Assembly (NCBI GenBank): GCA_050250755.1
Contig: JBFWOB010000013.1
Span: 67,561 to 131,560, forward strand
DNA from: Ga0077555 sp050250755
Lineage (GTDB): Bacteria; Pseudomonadota; Alphaproteobacteria; Rhizobiales; Hyphomicrobiaceae
Direction of reading: 5' to 3'
DNA length: 64,000 nt
The first letter of the stretch is position 1, and each line of letters begins with the position of its first letter. Below, piece after piece: positions 52,672 to 61,818 of the stretch. Made by a program: the position numbers and the translations under genes. The notes beneath the pieces were generated by a model. It was not told where the DNA came from and made no database searches. It saw only the letters and a program-made list of their open reading frames with translations.

Positions 52672-54204
52672 GTGAGCACGGGAAGCGAACTGGCGGAGCC
52701 AGCAGAAGCGATCCGCAAGCGCTCACTCGACAAGGATCTGCAGAAGATCGAGCGGCTCGAGACGGCGACGAGGTCGGTCGCAAGATCGTTGCTGGCTCCG
52801 GGCCTTGCCCTCGTTTTTCTCGCTCTTAGCGCCGCGCTGGCGGGATTGCAGATTGGCGACCATTCGGACGCGATCCTTCTGATCGCGGCCGCTATCGTCG
52901 CCGGATACATGGCACTGAATATCGGAGCCAACGACGTTGCCAACAATGTAGGCCCTGCCGTCGGTGCGCGAGCGCTGACGATGACGGGGGCGCTCGTCAT
53001 TGCGGCGATTTTCGAGTGTATGGGAGCATTGATCGCGGGCGGGGATGTCGTTCAGACGATTTCCAAGGGCATTATCGACCCCACTCAAGTCGGGAGCAGC
53101 CAAGTCTTCATCGGCGTGATGATGGCGGCTCTCGTATCATCGGCGGTATGGGTAAATTTGGCGACTTGGCTCGGCGCACCTGTCTCGACGACACACGCCG
53201 TTGTGGGCGGTGTCGTCGGCGCTGGTGTTGTCGCGATCGGACCGGGAATCATCGATTGGTCGGTCATGGGTGCGATCACGGCGAGCTGGGTTATGTCCCC
53301 CGTTCTCGGTGGCGTCGTCGCAGCAGCATTCCTGGCGTTCATCAAGCACAATATCATCTACCAGGAGGATAAGATCGCTGCGGCGAGGCTATGGGTGCCC
53401 CTGCTGATCGCTATCATGATCGCGGCCTTCGCGGCCTATCTGGTGGTCAAGGGCTTGGCTCACGTGTGGCGACCCTCGGCTGGCGCTCTCATCGCAATCA
53501 CCGCGTTGTGTTTCGCAGGCTCCCTGATGGTGCTGCGGCCCCTGATCCGACGGCAATCGGAGCATATGGAGAACAGAAACCAATCGCTACGGAAGCTCTT
53601 TCACGTACCGTTGATTTTTTCGGCAGCCCTCCTGTCGTTCGCGCATGGTGCCAACGACGTGGCCAATGCAGTCGGCCCGCTTGCAGGGATCCTGCACAGC
53701 GCGCAAAGCGGCGGAATAGCGGCTGATGTCGGCTTGCCCCTATGGATCATGCTCATCGGTGCATTGGGCATCACGCTCGGCCTGTTCCTGTTCGGTCCGC
53801 GCCTGATCCGCACAGTCGGTGAACAGATCACGCGCATGAACCCCATGCGGGCGTTCTGCGTGGCACTCTCCGCCGGTGTCACCGTGATCGTCGCATCGGC
53901 CCTCGGGCTTCCCGTCAGTTCGACCCACATCGCGGTGGGCGCCGTGTTTGGCGTCGGATTCTTCCGAGAATACTACACGACCCACAGTCGACGCCGCCGC
54001 GCTTACCTCGCAAAAAAAGGGATCAACGGCGGGGATTTAGAGGGTGGCGAGGTGGCGGGTGCCGACCTGCAAGAGAGCATTCGCAGAAAGCTCGTCCGGC
54101 GCTCCCACTTCACGGTCATCGTTGCAGCCTGGATCATTACCGTGCCGGCTGCAGCTCTGCTAGCCGGAGTGACCTACCGGCTTTTCGCGCTCGTCACGCT
54201 CTAG
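52672..54204 (+). CDS. PiT-family inorganic phosphate transporter
   Basis: Inner-membrane, cation-coupled phosphate symporter, 510 residues with about ten helices. Both halves carry the signature: NIGANDVANNVGPAVGA near residue 84 and AHGANDVANAVGPLAG near 325. APVSTTHAVVGGVVGAG and LPVSSTHIAVGAVFG are the paired permease segments. A 50-residue basic N-terminal cytoplasmic tail precedes the first helix. The start is GTG 52672. There is no PhoU-like gene nearby, so regulation is not visible. Confidence 0.92.
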   Translation: MSTGSELAEPAEAIRKRSLDKDLQKIERLETATRSVARSLLAPGLALVFLALSAALAGLQIGDHSDAILLIAAAIVAGYMALNIGANDVANNVGPAVGARALTMTGALVIAAIFECMGALIAGGDVVQTISKGIIDPTQVGSSQVFIGVMMAALVSSAVWVNLATWLGAPVSTTHAVVGGVVGAGVVAIGPGIIDWSVMGAITASWVMSPVLGGVVAAAFLAFIKHNIIYQEDKIAAARLWVPLLIAIMIAAFAAYLVVKGLAHVWRPSAGALIAITALCFAGSLMVLRPLIRRQSEHMENRNQSLRKLFHVPLIFSAALLSFAHGANDVANAVGPLAGILHSAQSGGIAADVGLPLWIMLIGALGITLGLFLFGPRLIRTVGEQITRMNPMRAFCVALSAGVTVIVASALGLPVSSTHIAVGAVFGVGFFREYYTTHSRRRRAYLAKKGINGGDLEGGEVAGADLQESIRRKLVRRSHFTVIVAAWIITVPAAALLAGVTYRLFALVTL

Positions 54205-54336
54205 GCGGAATGCTGCGGGAGATAATCTCGAGGCAACACCGGCTGGACGAAGCCGGATCAATCGGCAAGGCTTGGCACCCGACAAGCCAGACCGATACGG
54301 CGGTGGGGCCAGCGATCGTTGCGAGGAGAAGCGAAT

Positions 54337-55662
54337 ATGTCCCGACGACGGGCCCTCGAGGGCATTCGCGTTGTCGATTTCAGTTGGGTGCGAGCAGGGC
54401 CATGGGCGACCCGATGGCTAGGCGCGTTGGGTGCAGAGATTATCAAGATCGAGTGGCCCGAGAACGAACGCGGGCGCTTGCCCAGCTCGACGACGCCCCA
54501 AAGTCTGGATGTCAATCTCAACACTTCGGGCAATTTCAACGACACGAACGTCAATAAAAAAAGCATTACCCTCAATGTACGCAGCCCCAAGGGCCTGGAC
54601 ATCGTCAAGCGCCTGATCGCGGTCTCCGACATCGTCATCGAGAATTTCAGCTCGCGTGTCCTCCAGAAGTGGGGGCTCGGCTACGATGAGCTGATCAAGA
54701 TCAAGCCGGATATCGTCTACGTCTCGATGTCGGGATATGGACACACGGGCCGCAACCATCACTACACGACATTCGGACCAGTGGCGCAGGCCGCCTCTGG
54801 ATTGACGTTCCTGTCGGGCTTGCCGGGGAAGCCGCCCGCCGGATGGGGTTGGTCCTACATGGACGATACTGGCGGCATGTACGGCGCGATGTGCGCCTTG
54901 ACTGGCCTCTACCATCGCAACGCCACCGGCAAGGGCCAGCACATCGATCAATCGCAAATGGTCTCGGCCGTCCCCCTCAATGGACCGGCCCTGCTCGACG
55001 TAACGGCGAATGGCCGCGGTTCGAAGCGGCCCGGTTTCCCACCCGGCAATCGCGCCCATTGGCCCGGCACGCCTGTGCTCGACAACTACCGTGGCCCGAC
55101 GGTCGCGCCGCACAATGCCTATCGCACGCATCCCGGTGGCTACAACGATTGGTGCGTGATCGTGTGCGAAAGCGATGCGGAATGGCGGCGTCTGGTCGAT
55201 GTGATGGGTGCCCCAGCCTGGGCGGGCGATGCGAAATTCGCGACACTCACCGGGCGCTTGGAGCATCAGGACGAACTGGACAAGCTGATCGAAGCGTGGA
55301 CGGAGACACTCGGCAAATACGAACTGACCGAGCGCTGCCAGGCGGCGGGCGTTCGTGCGCTTCCCGTGCAGAGTGCCGAGGATCGCGTCGAGAACGATCC
55401 GCAGCTGCGCGATCGCGGCATGTATCTGGAACTGGATCATCCAGCGCTCGGACGCCACAAGGTGCAGAACGCACCGTTCAGGATGTCCAAAACACCAGCG
55501 TACAATCACTCCGCCAGCCCGCGCATCGGTGAGCACACGCGCGACGTCCTCGAAGGGTTGCTCGGCTTCAGCCGTGAGGATCTGCAGGCGGGATTCGATG
55601 ATGGCACGTTCTGGCCCGTGAAGCGCGCGCGCTTCCCCTATCAGGATGACATGCTGAAATGA
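54337..55662 (+). CDS. Class III (CaiB/BaiF) CoA-transferase, active-type subunit
   Basis: Cytoplasmic enzyme that moves CoA between acids, 441 residues. The family start is ALEGIRVVDFSWVRAGPWAT with GAEIIKIEWPE; NKKSITLNVRSPKGLDIVKR and GLGYDELIKIKPDIVYVSMS follow. The catalytic Asp is in WSYMDDTGGMYGAM, at the position used by formyl-CoA transferase. GAGGAG precedes ATG 54337 (the TTG at 54319 was rejected). It overlaps the next CoA-transferase gene by 4 bases (ATGA), suggesting a heteromer. The acid substrate is unknown. Confidence 0.9.
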   Translation: MSRRRALEGIRVVDFSWVRAGPWATRWLGALGAEIIKIEWPENERGRLPSSTTPQSLDVNLNTSGNFNDTNVNKKSITLNVRSPKGLDIVKRLIAVSDIVIENFSSRVLQKWGLGYDELIKIKPDIVYVSMSGYGHTGRNHHYTTFGPVAQAASGLTFLSGLPGKPPAGWGWSYMDDTGGMYGAMCALTGLYHRNATGKGQHIDQSQMVSAVPLNGPALLDVTANGRGSKRPGFPPGNRAHWPGTPVLDNYRGPTVAPHNAYRTHPGGYNDWCVIVCESDAEWRRLVDVMGAPAWAGDAKFATLTGRLEHQDELDKLIEAWTETLGKYELTERCQAAGVRALPVQSAEDRVENDPQLRDRGMYLELDHPALGRHKVQNAPFRMSKTPAYNHSASPRIGEHTRDVLEGLLGFSREDLQAGFDDGTFWPVKRARFPYQDDMLK

Positions 55663-56921
55663 CAGAGGCAGATGCCACTCCGGGTCCGCTGGCCGGGCTT
55701 CGCGTCCTGGAACTGGCGGACGAGAAAGGTCAGTTTTGTGGCAAGCTTATGGGTGATCTCGGCGCCGATGTGGTGAAGATCGAGCCCCCGGGAGGAGAGG
55801 CGACGCGGCGGGTGGGGCCGTTTCTCGACGATGTTCCACATCCCGAGCGGAGCCTGTCTTTCTGGTACTACAACACATCGAAACGCGGCATTACGCTGAA
55901 CCTCGAGATGGAAGACGGTCGTCGCGTGTTCGAGCGCCTTGCCAGCGAGGCGGATATCATTCTCGAGACGTTTCGTCCGGGCTATCTCGATACTTTGGGG
56001 CTGGGCTACGATACGCTGAGCACACGCAACCCAAGCCTCGTCATGTGTTCTCTCACGCCGTTCGGACAGACCGGACCGTGGCGGGACTTCCAGAGCAGCG
56101 ATTTGCTGCACATGGCGGCTGGCGGGGAGATGGCCTCATGCGGATACGATGCGGCAGACGTTCCTGGCGGACAGCCGATCGCGCCCGGTGGCGGCAATGC
56201 GTGGCACATGGGCGGGCACTTCGCCTACATGGGCATCCTCGCCGCGCTGGTCAGCCGAACATTCAGCGGTCAGGGCCAATACGTGGATTGCTCAATCCAT
56301 GAAGCGTGCGCACTAACGACCGAGTCTGCTATCGCCAATTACGTCTATCGCGGCGAAACGCTCATTCGTCAGACCGGCCGACATCACGCGGCTGAGGCGA
56401 CGCCGAGGACGCAGTTCCTCGCCAAGGATGGAAAATATGTGCTTGCGCTTCTCGGCGGGCGGCTCAATCCGAAGTTCGTGAAGGACCTAGCGGCTTTCCT
56501 GGACAGCTACGGCATGGCCGCTGATCTGTTGGATCCGAAATACGAGGATCCGAAGGTTGTCGCCGAGAGCGCAAAGCACATCATCGACGATGTCGTTGCC
56601 AATTTCATCGCCAGCCTTCCGGCCGAGGAGGTCTACCATGCCGCGCAGGATCGCGGCTTTACCTGGGCCTCGGTGCGTGCGCCTGAGGACCTGCTGGAGG
56701 ACGCGCATCTCCGCGATCGCGGTTTCTGGAAGGAGGTCCCGCACCCGGAATTGGGGCGCAGTTTCATCTATCCGGGAGAAGCCGCGATCTATAATGGCTC
56801 GCCGTGGCGCATCTCTCGCCGCGCACCCCTGATCGGAGAGCACAACGCCGAGATATTTACGGGCGAGCTTGGATTTTCCGATGGAGAGATGAGGGAGTTC
56901 GCCGCGCGCAGTGTGATCTGA
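55659..56921 (+). CDS. Class III CoA-transferase lacking the catalytic Asp
   Basis: A 420-residue CaiB/BaiF-family protein. Family marks are LAGLRVLELADEKGQFCGKL, GADVVKIEPPGGEATRR, KRGITLNLEMEDGRRVFERL and QGQYVDCSIHEA. At the catalytic position the sequence reads NAWHMGGHFAYMGIL, with Trp/His where Asp should be. It may therefore be a structural partner of the upstream subunit, like BbsE beside BbsF in succinyl-CoA:benzylsuccinate CoA-transferase. The ATGA overlap implies co-translation. Confidence 0.88.
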   Translation: MTEADATPGPLAGLRVLELADEKGQFCGKLMGDLGADVVKIEPPGGEATRRVGPFLDDVPHPERSLSFWYYNTSKRGITLNLEMEDGRRVFERLASEADIILETFRPGYLDTLGLGYDTLSTRNPSLVMCSLTPFGQTGPWRDFQSSDLLHMAAGGEMASCGYDAADVPGGQPIAPGGGNAWHMGGHFAYMGILAALVSRTFSGQGQYVDCSIHEACALTTESAIANYVYRGETLIRQTGRHHAAEATPRTQFLAKDGKYVLALLGGRLNPKFVKDLAAFLDSYGMAADLLDPKYEDPKVVAESAKHIIDDVVANFIASLPAEEVYHAAQDRGFTWASVRAPEDLLEDAHLRDRGFWKEVPHPELGRSFIYPGEAAIYNGSPWRISRRAPLIGEHNAEIFTGELGFSDGEMREFAARSVI

Positions 56922-56991
56922 ACTGGCCACGGCAGGCAACTGTCGGCGGCATCCTGCGGAGCAGCTTGCGCTCAGCGCCCATCTCTCCGCC

Positions 56992-57582
56992 TCACGACGG
57001 GCGGCAACTGCGCCAGGCGGCGAAGATACCGCGAATGTCGGATTTCGGCTCACGCAGCAGAAGCGTGATGCCGACCGCTTCGATCGCCGAAAGCCCCGCG
57101 AGAACCGCCGCAATGCGGAACGGCCAAGCAGAAAAACCACACAAAAGGAGCATCAGGCCGATGGCAACCGCCCCGACCGCCATCTTCACCAGCCGCGTGT
57201 GATAGCTGGTCAGTTGGCCGTATTTCCAGAAGCCAACCATCGCCGGGAGCACGAGGCTGACCACAAGTACGATCACCGCGGGCAATTCCTGCCGCACGAC
57301 CTCAGGCCAAAGGAGAAGCACAGACAGCCCGATCGCCGTGTAAGCAACTGCGTCAGCAACCGAGTCGAACTTCGCACCGAAGGCCGTGGGGCCTCCGTAG
57401 AGGCGTGCAACTGTCCCATCGGCAGCATCAGTAATGAATGAGATGGTGAGGAGCCAGAGGAACAGCTTCTGCTCGCCTTCCAACGCAAGCCACACCATGA
57501 TCGGCGCCGCGATCAGGCGAATTGCGGTCAGCAGGTTCGCCGCCGTCGGGCCACGGCCGTCATATTGCCAGCGCTCGGTCAT
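56992..57582 (-). CDS. CDP-alcohol phosphatidyltransferase
   Basis: Inner-membrane phospholipid-synthesis enzyme, 196 residues with about six helices. The signature D-x2-DG-x2-AR-x8-G-x3-D-x3-D is complete in DAADGTVARLYGGPTAFGAK and FDSVADA (residues 49-75). PgsA, cardiolipin synthase and other alcohol acceptors cannot be told apart from the motif. ATG 57582 gives the usual family length; an in-frame extension to 57681 adds a non-hydrophobic lead of doubtful status. It converges with the CoA-transferase operon. Confidence 0.85.
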   Translation of the reverse strand: MTERWQYDGRGPTAANLLTAIRLIAAPIMVWLALEGEQKLFLWLLTISFITDAADGTVARLYGGPTAFGAKFDSVADAVAYTAIGLSVLLLWPEVVRQELPAVIVLVVSLVLPAMVGFWKYGQLTSYHTRLVKMAVGAVAIGLMLLLCGFSAWPFRIAAVLAGLSAIEAVGITLLLREPKSDIRGIFAAWRSCRPS

Positions 57583-58487
57583 AGCCGAAACCATGCCCGG
57601 AGTGGTGTCTCGTCGCGAGGTTCCGTTCTCAGGCAGCTTTTCAGCCACTCTTTCGTCTCTTGAGACCATGGCATCCCGCACCGGCTACGTATGCGATGAA
57701 TCGGCAACACTGAGGTCGAGACGGTAAACACTATCGTATGGGTGACGTACAAGTCTTGGATGATCTCGCATGAGTCGGGTTCGTCCACGCATACCGCAAG
57801 TGGCTTCGAGTGGTCCAAATCACGTGCGGCGGCGAGAGGAGACTCGGCGATCCATTCGGTCAAAGGGTGCATCCAGCGTTGGTCGTGAAGCCGTCTGGAA
57901 TACAGTTCGGATAAGCCGTCATACGTATGGCCTTCAAAGCCTGGCAGACCGCGGCCGAGTGCGGACGACCTCCCATGTGCGGCGGTGTTGGGGCTGAGAG
58001 CGACATTGCCGTGATGACCTTCGTCGTGGGTGGCGAATTTTCGAATGGCGAAGTACGGCCGGATGCTAACGACAATGGGCCCGGACAGCGAGTCCTCCGC
58101 CTCCCTTACATCGCGCATTTCCACATGGCGCGCGGCATATCGCTGCTCCTCCATGAGCACCTGTCGCAACACGATTGTCAGCTCCGGAATTAGCCAGCGC
58201 GAAACGCATTTCGAACAGAAGCATTCGTCAGTCGGCACCACCAAGGCCTTGCGACGTCTTCCGTTACAACTCGCGCCCTATGGTCAGCATGATCTAGCAG
58301 GAATCGTCACGGCTACATCGCGAGTTTGGCTAACACGGCAAGATCCGCGTGAGCACCTGTTGCTTCGCGATTGCTGCGGCAGAAAAGTTACACTGTGGCT
58401 CGTTGCTTTTATGGCCACAAAAGCAATCACAGCGTGCATCGCCATGGGCATCGCAAGCTAAGGGGAGCTCAATCGCCTCTGCTGGCA
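57583..58487. other. Gene-poor stretch of about 0.9 kb
   Basis: No convincing gene is seen between the phosphatidyltransferase and the NYN gene. Open frames on both strands overlap each other and lack ribosome sites or recognisable motifs. Base composition looks less GC-rich than around it. A perfect 8-bp hairpin, TTGCTTTT (58403-58410) and AAAAGCAA (58419-58426), lies near the NYN 3' end. This may be a decayed gene or regulatory DNA. Confidence 0.5.
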
Positions 58488-59693
58488 TCAGACTTCCTGA
58501 GGAGCTGAGTTGGCATGCGTGTGCACCCTGGCGATGTCCCGCGCTGCGGCCGCTGGCACCTGCGAAGAAACATCACGTTCCGATTTTTCCTCGGTAGGTT
58601 CTTCCGGCGGTTGCTTGAGCGGTGAGACGAGGCTTGCATCCGAGTTCGGTGTTGGAGACTTGATTTCGCCACTGCCGTGCGGCGCAGCGTTGGGATCTGT
58701 GTCTCGAAGTGCGGTGGATGAAGCTGGCACAGCCATAACCATCGTCTCACCATTGGCCGTATGAACTGTCGCGTTCTCGGCCTCGCTTTTAGCCTGCGGC
58801 GGAATGTAAACCACGCCTGTGCCGCCGCCGGGCTGATCGACAACCATGATCCTGGGCTCCAAGCGTGCGAGCTCCTGCATGAGAGTCTTGTAGCTGCCAG
58901 CCCCCAAATAGGCGTTGGGACCCTGCCGTTTGAAGCTTTGCACGCGGTCGAGCTCAGCGAGGACGCGCTTTTGCGCCACATAATTTCGGGGCTGCTGGGT
59001 CAGCAATTTGACCACGCGTCTTGCCGCCGTCTCGAGCACGGAGGGCGGATCTGCGGCAACACGCTCCACGACAGGCGGTTCAGGAGGCTTGGCGATCCGA
59101 GCCCGTGCAGCCGACCGTGCTTCGCCGTTCATAAGAGGCTTCTCGGTTTTCGGATCGACCCTGTGCTTTGCGCCCAGAATCCTGGCGATGAAACTCGGCC
59201 GGCGGCGTTGATATTGGGCAGCTTCGGTAAGCCTGCGCGAAGGAATCAGAATTTCGGCATTGCGGTGATAGGTGGTGTGGATGTTTGGCCGGTGTTCCGT
59301 CGCGACGATCGCCGAACGCTTCGCTTTGTGCTTCAGGCGCTCGAGAACCGGAACGAAGTCCGAATCGCCGGTGAGTAAAATGAACTCGTCGATCTCCGCG
59401 CGAGTATAGGTGGTCTCCACGATATCCATGGCCATCCGGATATCGGCGCCATTCTTGAGGCCTGAGTATTTTCCGATCAGAATCGGCACGAAACCGTGCT
59501 TTTGGAACAGATCTCGATTGCGCTCGGCGTGGCTGTTCCAATAGACGCGCTTCTGAAGAAAGCGTCGGCGTTGCCCGGCTGCATCGAAGACTCCATCCTC
59601 GAGCCAAGCGAGCCAATTACCGATTGCTTCCGGAGGCAACGGCACGTTCTCGAAGTCGATATAGAGGGCGCTTTTGATCCGCCGGCGCAGCAT
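58488..59693 (-). CDS. NYN-domain (PIN-like) nuclease family protein
   Basis: A 401-residue protein. The NYN/LabA-like domain (residues 1-155) has the acidic centre: Asp in SALYIDFENVP (D13), GADIRMAMDI and LLTGDSDFVPVLERL. A basic linker follows, then a winged-helix-like region near 215-290 (VLETAARRVVKLLTQQPRNY, AYLGAGSYKTLMQELARL) of the type paired with NYN domains for RNA binding. The C-terminal 100 residues are disordered, rich in Pro/Ser/Glu. A ribonuclease activity is likely from the intact acids. GAGG precedes the ATG. Confidence 0.87.
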   Translation of the reverse strand: MLRRRIKSALYIDFENVPLPPEAIGNWLAWLEDGVFDAAGQRRRFLQKRVYWNSHAERNRDLFQKHGFVPILIGKYSGLKNGADIRMAMDIVETTYTRAEIDEFILLTGDSDFVPVLERLKHKAKRSAIVATEHRPNIHTTYHRNAEILIPSRRLTEAAQYQRRRPSFIARILGAKHRVDPKTEKPLMNGEARSAARARIAKPPEPPVVERVAADPPSVLETAARRVVKLLTQQPRNYVAQKRVLAELDRVQSFKRQGPNAYLGAGSYKTLMQELARLEPRIMVVDQPGGGTGVVYIPPQAKSEAENATVHTANGETMVMAVPASSTALRDTDPNAAPHGSGEIKSPTPNSDASLVSPLKQPPEEPTEEKSERDVSSQVPAAAARDIARVHTHANSAPQEV

Positions 59694-59857
59694 GCGCGTG
59701 CCTCACTCTGCGGACCGGCGCACCCCCTCGAAGCCCCGGCTCACGTGTTTATTTTCCAGGCAAGCGCTGTCCGCGCCGTCGAAGATCACTATCGGTCTTG
59801 GGCACCCCGGTGCAAGGTCGAATAGAGCCGCGGTATGTCGCGCTTGTGCGTTTCCTC

Positions 59858-61348
59858 TCAGGCCCACCACTGCTGCGGCACTTTGAAATGGCCGGCTGCA
59901 TCCTCGATGACCTGCGCCGCCCGAAAAAGCGTTGTCTCGTCGAACGGTTTTCCGATGAGCTGCAGGCCAAGCGGCGTCCCCTCGCGAGAAAGCCCGGCCG
60001 GGACCGAGATCCCCGGCAGGCCGGCCATGTTGACGGTGACGGTAAAAATGTCCTCGAGATACATCGCGAGCGGATCGCCGGACTTTTCACCTTGTCCGAA
60101 CGCGGGGGAGGGTGTGGTGGGGGTCAGGATCGTATCGACCATGCCCCAAGCCTCGTCGAAGTCGCGCTTGATGAGGGTGCGCACTTTCTGCGCCTTCAGA
60201 TAGTAGGCGTCGTAGTAGCCGGCCGAGAGAACGTACGTTCCGATCAGAACACGCCGCCGTACTTCCTTTCCGAAGCCGGCCGCTCGCGTGTTCTCGTAGG
60301 TCTCGATCAGGTCTTTGCCCGGGACACGCAGTCCGTAGCGCACGCCGTCGTAGCGCGCGAGATTGGAGGAACACTCGGCAGGCGCCACGATGTAATAGGC
60401 CGGCAGCGCGTATTTCGTATGCGGCAGCGAAATCTCGTGGATCGTGGCGCCAGCGGCCTTCAGCCACTCTATGCCCCGTTGCCAGAGTGCTTCGGCCTCG
60501 GCGGCCATGCCGTCGACGCGGTACTCCTTGGGTATGCCGACGCGTAGGCCTTTGATTCCTTGCCGCAAAGCAGCCTCATAGTCCGGCACAGGCGTGTCGA
60601 CGCTGGTCGAGTCCTTCGGGTCGTGGCTCGCCATGTGCCGGAGCATGATCGCGCTGTCGCGGACGGTCTTTGCGATGGGGCCGGCCTGGTCGAGCGATGA
60701 GGCGAACGCGACGATGCCCCATCGCGAGCAACGGCCATAGGTCGGCTTGATACCAACGGTGCCTGTTATCGCAGCGGGCTGGCGGATCGATCCCCCGGTG
60801 TCTGTCGCCGTCGCAGCGAGGCACAGATCAGCCGAGACGGCGGATGATGATCCGCCCGACGAACCTCCGGGAACCAGCTTGGCGTTGTCTGGAGTTCCAT
60901 TGCGGGTCCGCCGCCAAGGCGACACGACCGGGCCGAAACAGCTTGTTTCATTCGACGAGCCCATGGCGAACTCGTCGTTGTTGAGCTTACCCAGCATGAT
61001 CGCGCCGGCGTCCCAAAGGTTCTGCCCAACTGTCGACTCGTAGGTCGGTGTGAAGTCGCCGAGGATGCGGCTGCAGGCCGTGGTACGCACGCCGTTCGTG
61101 CAGAAAAGATCCTTGTGGCCGAGCGGCAATCCTTCGAGCGGACGTGCCTCGCCGGCGGCGAGCCGCCTGTCGCTCTCGCGCGCCTGCGCCAGCGCCCGGT
61201 CAGGGGTTGGCAGCACGAACGCATTGAGATGCGGGTTCGCGGCCTCGATGGCAGCAACAAAGGCCAGCGTCAGCTCGACGGCCGAGAAAGACTTGTCCAG
61301 CAGCCCGTCACGGGCCTCGGCGAGAGTGAGCTTTGTAAGGTCGGTCAT
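59858..61348 (-). CDS. gatA: Asp-tRNA(Asn)/Glu-tRNA(Gln) amidotransferase subunit A
   Basis: Glutaminase subunit of the GatCAB complex that completes Gln-tRNA or Asn-tRNA synthesis, 496 residues. The amidase Ser-cisSer-Lys triad is visible: Lys in LPLGHKDLF near 78, GGSSGGSSSAV near 157, and the Ser of TDTGGSIRQPA near 179. GIKPTYGRCSRWG and DLIETYENTRAAGFGKEVRR are characteristic of GatA. It follows gatC by 67 bp; gatB is not in the window. Confidence 0.96.
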   Translation of the reverse strand: MTDLTKLTLAEARDGLLDKSFSAVELTLAFVAAIEAANPHLNAFVLPTPDRALAQARESDRRLAAGEARPLEGLPLGHKDLFCTNGVRTTACSRILGDFTPTYESTVGQNLWDAGAIMLGKLNNDEFAMGSSNETSCFGPVVSPWRRTRNGTPDNAKLVPGGSSGGSSSAVSADLCLAATATDTGGSIRQPAAITGTVGIKPTYGRCSRWGIVAFASSLDQAGPIAKTVRDSAIMLRHMASHDPKDSTSVDTPVPDYEAALRQGIKGLRVGIPKEYRVDGMAAEAEALWQRGIEWLKAAGATIHEISLPHTKYALPAYYIVAPAECSSNLARYDGVRYGLRVPGKDLIETYENTRAAGFGKEVRRRVLIGTYVLSAGYYDAYYLKAQKVRTLIKRDFDEAWGMVDTILTPTTPSPAFGQGEKSGDPLAMYLEDIFTVTVNMAGLPGISVPAGLSREGTPLGLQLIGKPFDETTLFRAAQVIEDAAGHFKVPQQWWA

Positions 61349-61415
61349 GGGTCCGATGGGTTAGGCATCTGCTTTGCGTGGCCACGGAGGCGGCGAGGAT
61401 GTGTCGGAGCGATGG

Positions 61416-61703
61416 TTACTCCACCACTTTTGGCACGACGAAGAAGTGGTCGGTGGAGACGGGGGCGTTCCTGGTGACTTGATCGGCGATCTCACCGTCG
61501 GTGACGACGTCGTCGCGCATGCTGAGCTTGATCGGCACGACGCACGTCATGGGCTCGACGCCAGTCACGTCGACTTCGTTGAGCTGTGCAACCCAATCGA
61601 GAATGCCGGAAAGCTCGGCTTCGAGGCCCTTCGCTTCTTCCTCGGTAATCTTGATGCGCGCCAGTCGTGCGATTCGCTTGACGGTAGCCTCGTCGACCTG
61701 CAT
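61416..61703 (-). CDS. gatC: Asp-tRNA(Asn)/Glu-tRNA(Gln) amidotransferase subunit C
   Basis: Small stabilising subunit of GatCAB, 95 residues: MQVDEATVKRIARLARIKIT, LEAELSGILDWVAQLNEVD, the conserved MRDDVVTDG, and the end FFVVPKVVE. ATG 61703 has GGAGG upstream. It starts the gatC-gatA unit and is divergent from the metallophosphoesterase gene; promoters for both must lie in the 115-bp gap 61704-61818. Confidence 0.95.
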   Translation of the reverse strand: MQVDEATVKRIARLARIKITEEEAKGLEAELSGILDWVAQLNEVDVTGVEPMTCVVPIKLSMRDDVVTDGEIADQVTRNAPVSTDHFFVVPKVVE

Positions 61704-61818
61704 GTGGGCCTCCGGCTGAAAGATCTTGCTCGGGCCTCTGATACCGGCCGGGCGCTGGTCTGTCCATGTCGGTCGCAACGGCGCGCCGAAGCGACTTCGC
61801 GGTCCTGAGGCAAGTCCC

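Noticed and set aside
54418..55536. A 372-codon frame opposite the first CoA-transferase
   Set aside because: Antisense shadow without motifs; the plus-strand family match is clear.
57927..58461. Short overlapping plus-strand frames between the phosphatidyltransferase and NYN genes
   Set aside because: No ribosome site, no motif, and conflicting frames on both strands.
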